Assembly: GCA_021414005.1 (NCBI GenBank)
Contig: JAIOPH010000030.1
Location: 124,001 to 188,000 of the forward strand
DNA from: Chthoniobacter sp.
GTDB taxonomy: Bacteria > Verrucomicrobiota > Verrucomicrobiia > Chthoniobacterales > Chthoniobacteraceae
Direction of reading: 5' to 3'
Length of the DNA stretch: 64,000 nt
The stretch's first letter is position 1, and each line of letters opens with the position of its first letter. Of the stretch, positions 1 through 8,930 are shown in pieces. The notes under the pieces are model-generated. The model was given only the letters and a program-made list of their open reading frames with translations. It was not told where the DNA came from and searched no databases. A program made the translations under genes and the position numbers.

Positions 1-2747
1 TGGCGCTGCGCGTGCGGCTGGAGGCAAAGGGAATGCAGCTCGAATGGCGGAAGGCGGGCGCGCCGGACTTTGCGCCGATCAAGGCGAACGCCTTCACGCA
101 ACTGGCCACGACCGCGCAGCAGGGCCAGCTCCCGCTCGACGAGCCGTCGCTGGCGGTGTGGCGCGTCTTTTACACGGGCTACGATTGCCGCGCGTTTCGC
201 GACTACACGGAGCGCGACACCGCGCGCGTGCTGAATCAAATGCTGCGGCTGCCGGGCTTCGAGGAGCGGGTGGTTGGCCCGACCGGGACGCCGCTGGCGC
301 GGGCGGCGGAGCAGCTCCAGTGGCGTCTCGATACCGCGGGGCGGGAGCGCATCGACTACCGCATCGCGCTGGTGCTGCCGGACGGCAGCGCGCCGCCGCC
401 GGCGCTCACGGTGATCGACGGCACGCCGTCGCTCTACGTCACCGAGACCACGGTTTTCTCCGGCCCGCCACTCGGTCGGCTCGCGCCCACGGCCGGCGCA
501 ATCACCGTCCCAGCTGAGGCCCTGGAGACGAGCGACGGGCTCACGCTGCTCGAGCGCATCGGCGTGGAGCCGCCGCCGCGCATTGCCGGGCGCGTGCGCA
601 CCGTGCGGTGGCGCGCAGTCTTCCACTGCGCGGTGAAAAAGGACGCCTTTGGCGACGGTGAGCGGCTGCTTCTGAAAGTAACCGCGGAGAGCGCCGACGG
701 CACGGTGCTCGCGAGCTACCTGCGGGACGAATGGACGGCGGCCCCGATCGCGCCCGACGCGCCCGGCACGCTCACGCGCCACGATCGCGGCGCGCTGCGT
801 CTGGTGCCCGAGCTGGTGGAAGCATTGCGCGTGACCTGGGATGCGTATGGCTCGCATTGGCACCGCCCGATGGGGAAAAACTTCGCCGCGCAATTCACCG
901 AGTGGCTCGCCGCGCTGCCGGACGGCGTGACGCTGGAACTCGATCCGCTGCTCGATTCGCTGCGCGGCGCGCCCATCGCGGCGCAGGTGAAGCTGGAAGT
1001 CGAGGAGGCGGGCATCGACTGGTTCGACCTGCGCGTGGCGCTCGACGTGACCGACACCACGCTCACGCCGCAGGAGATCGCCATGCTGCTCGACGCGCGC
1101 GGCGGCTTCGTGCGGCTGGGCGCAAAAGGCTGGCGGCGTCTGCAATTCCAGCTCAGCGAGGACGACGAAAAACAGCTCGCCGATCTCGGCCTGAACGCAC
1201 GCGATTTTTCCAGCGAACCGCAGCGTCTGCACGCGCTCCAACTCGCGGGCAAAAAGGCCGCGCGGCGCATGCTCCCCGAGCCGCAGGCGCTGGCCATCGA
1301 GCGGCGCGCCAACGAAATCCAGACGCGCGTCATGCCGGAACTGCCCGCCGGTTTGCTCGCCGAACTGCGTCCGTATCAGCGCGAGGGCTTTCACTTTCTC
1401 GCCTACCTCAGCACGAACCGCTTCGGCGGCATTTTGGCCGACGACATGGGGCTCGGCAAAACCGTCCAGACGCTGGCGTGGCTGCTGTGGCTGCGTGCGC
1501 AGCCGGACTTCGCGGGCCGCGCGAGCCTCGTGGTCTGTCCGAAAAGCGTGACCGACAACTGGCTTGCCGAGGGGGCAAAATTTGCGCCCGGTCTGCGCGT
1601 GAAAGTGCTCGCGAAGGGACCGGCGGCCGAGGCGGACTTGAAGGTCGCGCGCACCGGGGCCGATCTCGTGGTCCTGAACTACGCGCAACTCCGCGGACTT
1701 CAATCCGCGCTCACCGCCGCGCCCTGGCACGCGGTCATTCTCGACGAGGCGCAATACATCAAGAACCCCGATTCACAGACCGCGAAGGCCGCGTGGGCCT
1801 TGCGCACCGAACACCGCCTCGCGCTCAGCGGCACGCCCATCGAGAACCGTCTGCTCGACCTTTGGAGCATCATGGGTTTTGCCATGCCCGGCGTGCTTGG
1901 CAAGCGCGCGGCTTTTGCCAAATCCTTCGACCAGCGCAGCGATCCTTTTGCCCGCACGAGGCTTGCCGCCCGCGTGCGGCCCTTCGTGTTGCGCCGGACG
2001 AAAGGCGAGGTCGCCAAGGACCTGCCGGAGCGCAGCGAGGAGGACATTCTCTGCGAACTCGAGGGCGAGCAGGCCACGCTCTACCGCGCGGAGTTGAAGC
2101 GGGCGCGCGCCGCTTTGCTCAATATCAATACGAGCAAGGAACTGGACAAAAAACGCTTCAACATCCTGACTTCGCTGCTGCGGCTGCGCCAGATTTGCTG
2201 CCACCCGGCACTGGTCAGCGCGAAGGCCGCGAACGCTGAGAGCGCCAAGCTCGCCGCGCTTTTCGACGTGCTCGAACCGATCATCGCGGAAGGTCACAAG
2301 GTGCTCGTCTTTTCGCAGTTCATCCAGATGCTCGACATCATCCGCACCGAGATTGAGCGGCGGGAATGGAGCCACTTTCTCCTCACCGGCGGCACCGAGG
2401 ATCGCGGCGCGCTCGTGCAGAATTTCCAGCAGAGCGAAGGCGCGGCGGTATTCCTCATTTCGCTGCGCGCCGGCGGTTTCGGTCTGAACCTCACAGCGGC
2501 GAGCTACGTCGTGCTTTATGATCCGTGGTGGAATCCGGCGGTGGAAAACCAGGCCATCGACCGCACCCATCGCATCGGCCAGACCAGCCACGTCATCGCC
2601 TACCGGCTGCTCGTGAAGGAGAGCATCGAGGAGAAAATCCGCACGCTCCAGCGCAGCAAAAGCGCCCTCGCCGCCGACATCCTCGGCGAAGAGAGTTTCA
2701 CCCGTGCACTCACGCTGGACGACTTCCGTTTCCTGCTCGGGGAGTAG
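1..2747 (+). CDS. SNF2-family DNA helicase/translocase (5' truncated by window edge)
   Basis: Superfamily 2 ATPase of the SNF2 group, predicted to translocate on DNA and displace or remodel bound proteins. The frame is open to the left edge; the first start codon seen is a GTG at 12, but family members usually carry more N-terminal sequence (often a SWIM zinc finger), so the true start is probably outside the window. Counting from that GTG (911 residues): motif I DDMGLGKT near 476, motif II DEAQ near 577, SGTPIEN near 604, and motifs V-VI (RAGGFGLNLT and IDRTHRIGQ) near 815-857. All core helicase motifs are intact. The first ~440 residues show no catalytic motif. The family call is certain; the cellular target is unknown. 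Confidence 0.93.
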   Translation, partial: ALRVRLEAKGMQLEWRKAGAPDFAPIKANAFTQLATTAQQGQLPLDEPSLAVWRVFYTGYDCRAFRDYTERDTARVLNQMLRLPGFEERVVGPTGTPLARAAEQLQWRLDTAGRERIDYRIALVLPDGSAPPPALTVIDGTPSLYVTETTVFSGPPLGRLAPTAGAITVPAEALETSDGLTLLERIGVEPPPRIAGRVRTVRWRAVFHCAVKKDAFGDGERLLLKVTAESADGTVLASYLRDEWTAAPIAPDAPGTLTRHDRGALRLVPELVEALRVTWDAYGSHWHRPMGKNFAAQFTEWLAALPDGVTLELDPLLDSLRGAPIAAQVKLEVEEAGIDWFDLRVALDVTDTTLTPQEIAMLLDARGGFVRLGAKGWRRLQFQLSEDDEKQLADLGLNARDFSSEPQRLHALQLAGKKAARRMLPEPQALAIERRANEIQTRVMPELPAGLLAELRPYQREGFHFLAYLSTNRFGGILADDMGLGKTVQTLAWLLWLRAQPDFAGRASLVVCPKSVTDNWLAEGAKFAPGLRVKVLAKGPAAEADLKVARTGADLVVLNYAQLRGLQSALTAAPWHAVILDEAQYIKNPDSQTAKAAWALRTEHRLALSGTPIENRLLDLWSIMGFAMPGVLGKRAAFAKSFDQRSDPFARTRLAARVRPFVLRRTKGEVAKDLPERSEEDILCELEGEQATLYRAELKRARAALLNINTSKELDKKRFNILTSLLRLRQICCHPALVSAKAANAESAKLAALFDVLEPIIAEGHKVLVFSQFIQMLDIIRTEIERREWSHFLLTGGTEDRGALVQNFQQSEGAAVFLISLRAGGFGLNLTAASYVVLYDPWWNPAVENQAIDRTHRIGQTSHVIAYRLLVKESIEEKIRTLQRSKSALAADILGEESFTRALTLDDFRFLLGE

Positions 2748-2748
2748 C

Positions 2749-2791
2749 GGCAAAAGGACGCTGCGACCAGTCAGGCGACCCACCTTTTGCC
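2749..2791 (+). terminator. Inverted repeat just after the SNF2 gene
   Basis: Perfect 9-bp arms (GGCAAAAGG at 2749-2757, CCTTTTGCC at 2783-2791) around a 25-nt loop, starting two bases after the helicase stop codon. It could act as a transcription end, but it has a long loop and no T-tract, so this is only a candidate. Confidence 0.35.
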
Positions 2792-2874
2792 TTCAAGCGG
2801 CGCTGAACCTTGGGGGATTAAAGCGGCGTTAAACCCTCGACACCCATGCCCGGCCACGGCATGGGAACCGCGCC

Positions 2875-3375
2875 ATGCACTCCTTCCGCGCCTTCCTTTT
2901 CGCGCTCCTCCTCCTCGCCCCGGGCTCACTCCGCGCCGCCGATGAACCGCTCGCTGCGCTCCGAGCCGCCGACGATCAGCGCGTCGCGGCGACGCTGGCG
3001 GCTGACCGCACCCGGCTCGACGTCAGCCTCTCCGACGAACTCCGCTACGCGCATTCCTCCGGCAACGTGGATACCAAAGCCTCGCTCATCGAGGCGCTCA
3101 CCGCCGGTCGCCTCAAGTATCTGGCCCTCGACTATCAGGAGCGAAACTTCACCTTCCCGGCTCCCGGAATCGCCCTCATGTCCGGTCGCCTGCATATGAA
3201 GGTCACCAACCCCGCCGGGACGAACGAATTCGACATGAGCTACCTCGCCGTGTGGCGGGAGGAAAAGGGCCAATGGCGTTTCCTCGCCTGGCAGTCCGCG
3301 CGCCTCCCTGCGGCCGTTTCGCCGAGTGGTGGTGGAGTTCAGGCGCAGCGTCTGGGGCCTGGCGACAGCCGATAG
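2875..3375 (+). CDS. Small secreted SnoaL/DUF4440-like protein
   Basis: 166-residue protein with a clear N-terminal signal peptide (hydrophobic FALLLLAPGSL, cleavage likely after the alanines near residue 22). The rest resembles the cone-shaped NTF2/SnoaL fold of the DUF4440 group: an early helix with many alanines, a DTKASLIEAL segment, and a terminal strand with YLAVWREEKGQWRFLAWQS. Such proteins bind small molecules or act as simple isomerases, and most have no known substrate. After QSARLP the last ~22 residues are glycine/serine rich and unlike the family, so the C-terminus may be altered; a degraded region with a tgt relic begins shortly downstream. Confidence 0.7.
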   Translation: MHSFRAFLFALLLLAPGSLRAADEPLAALRAADDQRVAATLAADRTRLDVSLSDELRYAHSSGNVDTKASLIEALTAGRLKYLALDYQERNFTFPAPGIALMSGRLHMKVTNPAGTNEFDMSYLAVWREEKGQWRFLAWQSARLPAAVSPSGGGVQAQRLGPGDSR

Positions 3376-3395
3376 ATGCGTGCCTGGCTCTCGCT

Positions 3396-3414
3396 CGAAG
3401 GCGTTCTGCCTTCG
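3396..3414 (+). terminator. Short hairpin downstream of the SnoaL-like gene
   Basis: Arms CGAAGGC (3396-3402) and GCCTTCG (3408-3414) form a 7-bp stem with a 5-nt loop, 20 bases after the stop codon at 3375. There is no T-run after it. Candidate transcription end or simply a palindrome. Confidence 0.3.
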
Positions 3415-3443
3415 GCGCGCTGACTACCGACTGCCGGCTCCGT

Positions 3444-3520
3444 CCGGCGTTTCCGCGTTCGTCCCGTAGCCGGTCACGAACTCCCGCCGGAACGCCGTGA
3501 ACGTCCCGGCCTCGATCTCC
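3444..3520 (-). pseudogene. Relic of the 3' end of a second tgt gene
   Basis: Read on the minus strand this segment gives EIEAGTFTAFRREFVTGYGT followed by NAET, which lines up with the C-terminal end of the intact tgt at 5821-6933 (EIEAGTFAHFRRDFVTGYRT then SAET). The match continues at DNA level for about 75 bases, with several silent differences. Nothing else of tgt is present here. It is a diverged duplicate tail, left by a duplication or by recombination with a relative. Confidence 0.75.
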
Positions 3521-3598
3521 GGTGAACGACCGCGGCACGCACCATAGATTGAAAATCTCCCCTCGCGCCAGCTCGTGCCGTTTGCCTATAACCGCCCC

Positions 3599-5591
3599 AT
3601 GCCGGAGGAAACCGACCCGACCCAGCCCCTGCCCGAAGATGCTCTCCTGTTCGGTGGAACTTCGCCGGATGAGCTGTTCGCGCGCGGTATGCAGTCGGTG
3701 CGGATGACTGGCGGCGCTGGCGACTGGCAGCCGCCGACCGTTGAGGAAGCCGCGCACCTCTTTCCCGGCTATGCCGTGCTGAAGCTCATCGGACGCGGAG
3801 GGATGGGTGCGGTCTATCAGGCGCGGCAGGTCGAGCTCGACCGCTTGGTCGCCATCAAACTGCTCCCGCTCGAAGTCAGCGTGGATCGCGATTTTGCCGA
3901 CCGCTTCCCGCCGCGAGGCCCGGGCCATGGCCAAGCTGCACCACCCGAACATCGTCACCGTTTTCGACTTCGGCACGACCTGCGAGGGGTACCTATTCTT
4001 TGTGATGGAATACGTCGCGGGCGCGAACCTCGCCGACGTCATCCATCAGGTCGGGCTCAATGACGATCAAGCGCTTTCCGTCGCCGAGCAGGTCTGCACG
4101 GCGCTGGCTTACGCTCATGGCAAAGGGATCGTCCACCGCGACATCAAACCGGCCAACGTGATGATCGACACCGAGAGCCATGTGAAGGTCGCCGACTTCG
4201 GCCTCGCGCGCCTCACCGAGCCGAGTGCCGAGCGGATGGGCACCACCGGCACCGGGGTGGTTTTGGGCACGCCCGACTACATGGCGCCGGAGCAAACCCA
4301 AGGCATGAATGTCGATCACCTCGCCGACATCTATTCGCTCGGCGTGATGCTCTACGAGATGCTCTGCCGGCAGGTGCCCAAGGGTATCTTTCAGCCGCCC
4401 TCGGCGCGCGTCGGGTGCGACGCCCGCATCGATGACATCGTCATCCGCGCGATGCAGCAGGCTCCCGAGCACCGCTACCAATCCACGCAGGAGATGAAGG
4501 CCGATGTCACCGCCGCGCGCACACCGGTGCCGGATGCCCCCGCAGTTCCGACGCAGATTGTCCATCCGCATTCCGCCGCGCAGCCCGCGGGTCTGGCCTC
4601 GCCAAACGCGGTGCCTGTGCAGGCGCTCTCGCCGACTGCGAAGAAGCGGGCGCGCCTGCCGCTTTACTCCGCTCTGGTCATCGGGGTCGCGGCGGTTGGC
4701 GCGGGCGTGACGTTTTTCGGAAAGGCGACGCCTCAGGTGGCTCCCATCCTCACCCCGGCGGTGGCGACGAAGGATCGGCCGTTCGTCAACAGCCTCGGGA
4801 TGAAGTTTGTTCCCGTGCCGATCACCGGCGGGCCGACCGACGGGCAGCGGGTGCTTTTCAGCATGTGGGAAACGCGGGTGCAAGATTACCAACTTTTTGC
4901 GAAGGAGACACAGCACGAGTTGCCCACGCTAGGCTTTGAGCAAGGCCCGACCCATCCAGCGGTCTTGGTGAGTTGGGACGATGCGCAGGCGTTTTGCTCC
5001 TGGTTGACCCAGCGTGAGCGGACCGCCGGTAAGCTGAACCCGACCGAACGCTACCGGTTACCGTCGGACCACGAATGGAGCTGCGCGGTGGGCATCGGGA
5101 ATCGCGAAGAAGCTGCTGCGATGCCCGCCTGGAAGCACGATGGTGTTGCTGGGGTTTATCCTTTGGGAAGCGCCTGGCCTCCACCGGCGGGGGGGAATTA
5201 TCTTGGGGAGGAAAGGACAGGGGTGGCAGACGCTTGGAGATTCCCGAAGACCGGCACGGTGATCGCCGGTTATCGTGACGCGTATGTAGGAACCGCGCCG
5301 GTGGGATCGTTTCAGGCAAACAGTCTGGGCATCTACGATCTGGGCGGAAACGTTTGGGAGTTCTGCGAGGACTATTTGAGAACTGACAATTCGAGACCTG
5401 AAGACAGCGGCAAGCGTGTAGTCCGCGGGGCTTCGTGGCACGATTATGGGGAAATCCACATTCGCTCGTCGGGTCGCACCGCTCATCGGTCTCAGGAATT
5501 GTGGGAGTGGGTGGGATTTCGCTGTGTCGTAGATTCGTCGTCTTCGCAGACGACAGCGCCTGCCGCAGCCACTCCGCCAGCGAAACGCTGA
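3599..5591 (+). CDS. Ser/Thr protein kinase fused to an FGE-sulfatase-like domain (one-base frameshift)
   Basis: Membrane-anchored eukaryotic-type kinase with a C-terminal formylglycine-generating-enzyme-like domain, an architecture common in Verrucomicrobiota. From the ATG at 3599 the frame encodes the N-terminus and kinase lobe 1 (glycine loop GRGGMGAVY from residue 65, VAIK lysine 87). One extra C in the TTCCC run near 3908-3910 then shifts the frame; the next frame continues REARAMAKLHHPNIV, HRDIKPANVM (catalytic Asp about 181 after correction) and DFGLARL. A transmembrane helix lies near 352-374, then the FGE-like domain (FVNSLGMKFVPV, RLPSDHEWSCAV, GGNVWEFCEDY, VVRGASW, VGFRC). Without correction the product stops soon after lobe 1. 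The shift may be a real mutation or a base-call error; the rest of the gene looks well conserved. Confidence 0.85.
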
Positions 5592-5750
5592 CGCCCGTGC
5601 CGGCCACGCCGAACATCCCGCCTCAGCCGGTTGTTCTCGCCCCGTCACCGGTTCTGAGTGCAACAACCATAGCGACAACCCAAGACCAGCCCTTCGTCAA
5701 CAAACTCGGCCTGAAGCTCGTCCCGTCGCGATTATCGGTGGGCCACGGAC
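5592..5750 (+). pseudogene. Relic of a second kinase-FGE gene
   Basis: Directly after the kinase-FGE stop codon, a different frame reads TTQDQPFVNKLGLKLVP, matching VATKDRPFVNSLGMKFVP at the linker/FGE junction of the intact gene (about 4765-4820). A proline-rich stretch before it resembles the intact linker. The match carries on with a one-base shift through a GGP segment and is lost near 5750. It is a fragment of a paralogue; with the tgt relic at 3444-3520 it marks an old duplication. Confidence 0.7.
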
Positions 5751-5820
5751 AGAATAATCTGGCAGGCAATTTCCCCTCCGCGCGGCGAACGTGCCCGCTC
5801 GCCCTTGGAGCGCATCGTCG

Positions 5821-6933
5821 TCAGGCTCCCGTCTCCGCACTCGTCCGGTAGCCGGTCACGAAATCCCGCCGGAAATGCGCGAACGTCCCCGCCTCGATCT
5901 CCCGCCGCATCCGGGCCATCAGTTCGAGGTAAAAGTGCAGGTTGTGCAGCGAGATCAGGCGCAGCCCGAGGATTTCCTCCGACTTCACGAGGTGCCGCAG
6001 GTAGCCGCGTGAAAAGCCCCGGCACGCCACGCACCCGCAGCCTTCCTCGATCGGCCCCTTGTCCAGCGTGAACTGCGCGTTCTTCAGGCTGATCGTCCCC
6101 CGCGCCGTGTAGGCCGTCCCATTGCGCGCCAGCCGCGTCGGCAGCACGCAGTCAAACATGTCGATCCCCCGCGCCACCATCTCCACGAGTTGCGGCGGCG
6201 TGCCGAGGCCCATCGCGTAGCGCGGCTTTTCCGCCGGGAGAAAGGGCACGCTGTATTCCACCGCGCGCATCATCTCCGGCTCCGGTTCGCCCACGCTCAC
6301 CCCGCCGACCGCGTAGCCATCGAAACCCAGCGCCACCAGCGCCTCCGCCGAGTGCCGGCGCAAATCCTCGTAGCTCGATCCCTGCACGATCCCGAACTTC
6401 ATCCCCGGCGTCGGGACTTCCTTGCATCGCGCCGCCCAGCGCAGCGTCCGCTCCAGGCTCTCGGCCACCTTTTCATGCGGGCAGGGAAAAGGCGGGCACT
6501 CGTCGAAAAGCATCGCGATGTCGCTGCCCAGCGTGGCCTGGATTTCCATCGCCTCACGCGGCCCGAGGAACATCGGCGAGCCGTCGATGTGGTTTTGAAA
6601 ATGCACGCCCTCCTCCGTGATCTTGCGCAGCTTGGCCAGCGAGAAGACCTGGAACCCGCCCGAGTCCGTGAGGATCGGCCCGTCCCAATTCATAAACCGG
6701 TGCAGCCCGCCAAAGTGCCGCATCACCTCCATCCCCGGGCGGACGAAAAGGTGATACGTGTTCCCGAGAATGATCTGCGCGCCGACCTCGCGCAGCTCCG
6801 CCGGCGACACCGCCTTCACCGTCCCCTGCGTCCCCACCGGCATGAAGATCGGCGTCTCGATCGTCCCGTGATTCGTCACCAGTCGTCCGCGCCGGGCCTG
6901 CGTGGCGGAATCAGTTTGGATCAGCGTGAACAT
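5821..6933 (-). CDS. tgt: Queuine tRNA-ribosyltransferase
   Basis: 370-residue tRNA-guanine transglycosylase, which exchanges guanine 34 of GUN-anticodon tRNAs for the queuosine precursor preQ1. The start is taken at the ATG at 6933 (MFTLIQTDSATQARRG), which fits the family better than in-frame codons further upstream. Seen: catalytic base Asp90 in DSGGFQVFS, nucleophile Asp261 in MFDCVLPTRLARNG, and the zinc site in GCGCVACRGFSRGYLRHL (three Cys and one His). Length and motif order are typical. Its 3' end abuts the relic region; no other queuosine gene lies in the window. Confidence 0.97.
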   Translation of the reverse strand: MFTLIQTDSATQARRGRLVTNHGTIETPIFMPVGTQGTVKAVSPAELREVGAQIILGNTYHLFVRPGMEVMRHFGGLHRFMNWDGPILTDSGGFQVFSLAKLRKITEEGVHFQNHIDGSPMFLGPREAMEIQATLGSDIAMLFDECPPFPCPHEKVAESLERTLRWAARCKEVPTPGMKFGIVQGSSYEDLRRHSAEALVALGFDGYAVGGVSVGEPEPEMMRAVEYSVPFLPAEKPRYAMGLGTPPQLVEMVARGIDMFDCVLPTRLARNGTAYTARGTISLKNAQFTLDKGPIEEGCGCVACRGFSRGYLRHLVKSEEILGLRLISLHNLHFYLELMARMRREIEAGTFAHFRRDFVTGYRTSAETGA

Positions 6934-6998
6934 CGGGGCGCGGAGCATAGCCACCCATTCCCCCCGCGCAACCCGCACCATCCCGCCACCGCCAACCG

Positions 6999-7037
6999 CC
7001 AACCGCCTCCGCGGCGCAGGGCCAGGGAGGCGGTTGG
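6999..7037 (-). terminator. Inverted repeat between the PEP-CTERM gene and tgt
   Basis: Perfect 10-bp arms, CCAACCGCCT (6999-7008) and AGGCGGTTGG (7028-7037), with a 19-nt GC-rich loop, about 25 bases after the stop of the minus-strand gene at 7062. No T-tract follows on the minus strand, so a terminator role is plausible but unproven. Confidence 0.4.
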
Positions 7038-7061
7038 AGTGGGAGGAAAGGAGTGCGCTGG

Positions 7062-8090
7062 CTACCGTGTGCCGGGTCTCTTCCGCCGCGCGAGCAACAG
7101 TCCCCCGGCGAGCATTAAACTGACGCCCGCGGTGGGCTCAGGGACGGTCGCGACACGAAACCCGACGGTCGATCCCTCCTCCGTCGGCAGGCCGAAGTCG
7201 CGGCCCGAGGCGCGCAGGAAGGAGTCTCCGAGGCCCCATGAGCCGCCCCGCACACCCCGCGTCGAACCGATGATCGTCTCGTTCCACTCCGCGACATTTC
7301 CGCCCTGATCAAAAGTCCCATAATAGCTGTCCGCCTGGGTGAACGCGCCCACCTCCGTCAGGTAATTCTGGGTGCCCACGGTGCTGGGCGAATTCGTCAC
7401 CGCAAACCCACCATTGTAGCCGTTTGGGGTGCCATCGTTGCGCGAGAAGTTTGCACTGTTCGGATCGCTGACACTCCCGTTTCGGCTGTTCGGGATGGCA
7501 TTGCTCCCCGTGGGATACTGCCAATAATCATCCGAGTCGCCACCCTGTGCCGTCGGCTGGTAATACGCCGCCTTATACCATTCATTCTCACTCGGGAGGA
7601 AAAACGTCGCCCCGCCGTTGCGCGTCACCGTCAACCCGTTGGTCGGCACCGCCGTGCCGCCCAGAAGCGTGTAGGCACCCGTCTCGGTGTTCCCCGTCCC
7701 CAGCCAGTTCGCATACCGCATCGCATCGTAAAAACTCACATACGTCACCGGCCGCGCCCCGGAACCAATCACCGAATAAGTGTAGCTTCCGGGCGAGCCC
7801 GCACGGTTGATCCCCGCGCTATTCAGATTCGTCGCCATCGCAGAATTGTAGAGATTAAAAGTGTCCGTCGCCGCCACCGCGTTCAGAAACGTCGTGTACT
7901 GGTCCAGAGTCACCTCATAGGTACTGATCGCGTAGGTGTAGCCCACACCGCCGTAGAGCCCGCCGGTCGCGGGATCATGGGAATTGCCGGGATCGCCCAC
8001 GGTCACATATTGCGCCGCGACCGGCAGGGTCATGGCGGCGGTCACCAGGGCCGCGGTGAGGGAGCAAATGGGGGTGGCGGGTTTTTTCAT
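7062..8090 (-). CDS. Secreted PEP-CTERM protein with FGE-sulfatase-like domain
   Basis: 342-residue exported protein starting at the ATG at 8090 (MKKPATP, followed by a hydrophobic signal segment ending AAQ). The body is a formylglycine-generating-enzyme-like fold: YEVTLDQYTTFLNAVA, VSFYDAMRYANWLG, FFLPSENEWYKAAYY, GGNVAEWNE, RGVRGGSW and VGFRVATV. The C-terminus is a PEP-CTERM sorting tag: VPEP, a hydrophobic helix (LMLAGGLLLA) and basic RRKRPGTR, predicted to be processed by an exosortase at the envelope. PEP-CTERM members of this fold are usually considered non-enzymatic; substrate unknown. No exosortase gene is visible in the window. Confidence 0.88.
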   Translation of the reverse strand: MKKPATPICSLTAALVTAAMTLPVAAQYVTVGDPGNSHDPATGGLYGGVGYTYAISTYEVTLDQYTTFLNAVAATDTFNLYNSAMATNLNSAGINRAGSPGSYTYSVIGSGARPVTYVSFYDAMRYANWLGTGNTETGAYTLLGGTAVPTNGLTVTRNGGATFFLPSENEWYKAAYYQPTAQGGDSDDYWQYPTGSNAIPNSRNGSVSDPNSANFSRNDGTPNGYNGGFAVTNSPSTVGTQNYLTEVGAFTQADSYYGTFDQGGNVAEWNETIIGSTRGVRGGSWGLGDSFLRASGRDFGLPTEEGSTVGFRVATVPEPTAGVSLMLAGGLLLARRKRPGTR

Positions 8091-8239
8091 GGACGTTTTT
8101 CTTGGGTTGTTGCTGCTTTCGTTTGCGTACGCGGTGGGTCGCGAAGACTGCGTCTGCCGGACCGGGCCGCTGGGTTCGGGAGCAGATAATACCTTCCTCG
8201 CCTCCCCCGGCAAGCGGGAATGGCTCCCACCCGCACGCT

Positions 8240-8281
8240 TTTCACTCTCGTTCCCCAAGTTGGCGCAGCGCTTTGGGGACG
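8240..8281. repeat. Dispersed palindromic repeat, degenerate copy 1
   Basis: TTCACTCTCGTTCCCCAAG followed by a TTGGCGCAGCG core and CTTTGGGGACG. It shares the arms and, in inverted orientation, the CGCTGCGCTAA core of the well-formed copy at 12091-12142. It lies upstream of the minus-strand PEP-CTERM gene. Confidence 0.6.
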
Positions 8282-8380
8282 GATGCGGGAGCCGAAACTC
8301 CGTTTCGGCGGCGGGCGGGTGAGCAGGGGGATCGCGTTCGATATCGTGGTGCGCCGGAAGGAAGACGGAGTCTCGCCGGG

Positions 8381-8561
8381 ATGAGCGTTCCCAAAGCGCT
8401 GCGCTAAGAGTCTGTCGGACTTACGTGTGGGTATTTCTTATACGGCCCGCCATCGCGTTTTACTTTTTCGGGAGACATCGGGCGGCGAGCAAAATGGGCA
8501 GTTTTCGGCGAAAAATGGCTAAGTCCGACAGACTCCTAACTTTGGGCACGAGAGGTGAAAA
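8381..8561. repeat. Dispersed palindromic repeat, copy 2, split by an insertion
   Basis: Left arm and core at 8381-8407 (GCGTTCCCAAAGCGCTGCGCTAA) and right arm at 8536-8561 (CTAACTTTGGGCACGAGAG). Joined across one CTAA they recreate the arrangement of the intact copy at 12091-12142. The 128 bases between are the insertion at 8408-8535. Confidence 0.75.
8408..8535. mobile_element. MITE-like insertion with 16-bp terminal inverted repeats
   Basis: The 128-bp segment begins GAGTCTGTCGGACTTA (8408-8423) and ends with its exact reverse complement TAAGTCCGACAGACTC (8520-8535). It is flanked by the 4-bp direct repeat CTAA (8404-8407 and 8536-8539), a target duplication confirmed by comparison with the uninterrupted repeat at 12091-12142. 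There is no coding capacity, so it is a non-autonomous element or an internally deleted IS. The parent transposase family cannot be named from the sequence alone. Confidence 0.8.
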
Positions 8562-8593
8562 GCGGGCACCGCGCCGAGGGCCGCCTCCGCCGC

Positions 8594-8637
8594 GCTGGGC
8601 AGTCGCTCAGGCCACGTCGTTCTCGTAATCGATCGTC
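8594..8637 (-). repeat. Eroded attC remnant at the left end of the cassette array
   Basis: GGGCAGTCGCTCAGGCC resembles the right half of the array's attC sites (GGGGCAGTCGCTCAG then CTTGGTTAGGC at 9970-9994) with the CTTGGTTA part lost. It sits where the attC of the first cassette gene should be, just past that gene's stop codon. No complete site can be drawn. Confidence 0.4.
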
Positions 8638-8910
8638 TCAGCGATATGGCGGTGAACCCGGTGGCCGGTAATCTGCGGGCATCGGTGAAACAGACAGGTC
8701 TGGAATCGTGACTTGGAAGAAGCGTCGTGGCGGTGGAATGAACTCGGCCTTGTGAGTGACGCAGACGATACATGAATCCGCACCGTCGATCGAAATGACG
8801 CTCCACAATACCTGCTCGCTGGGAAAGAGACGCTCGGCGCAGTGGCGAGCGGCGTCGGTGATGGCGCGTGCTCGGTTGCGTCTGGCAAAGTAGTCTCGTA
8901 ACCACTTCAT
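8638..8910 (-). CDS. Integron cassette protein, hypothetical (90 aa)
   Basis: 90-residue protein from the ATG at 8910 (MKWLRDYFARRNRARAITDA). It is soluble, with no signal peptide or transmembrane helix. An arginine-rich first helix is followed by a beta-rich part (VLWSVISIDGADSCIVCVTH) and a proline-rich tail. I do not recognise a family. The start lies 21 bases from the attC site at 8931-9021, the compact spacing usual in integron cassettes. It is the last cassette in the direction of transcription. Confidence 0.6.
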   Translation of the reverse strand: MKWLRDYFARRNRARAITDAARHCAERLFPSEQVLWSVISIDGADSCIVCVTHKAEFIPPPRRFFQVTIPDLSVSPMPADYRPPGSPPYR

Positions 8911-8930
8911 GGCCTCCCGTGGGCCCAGTG

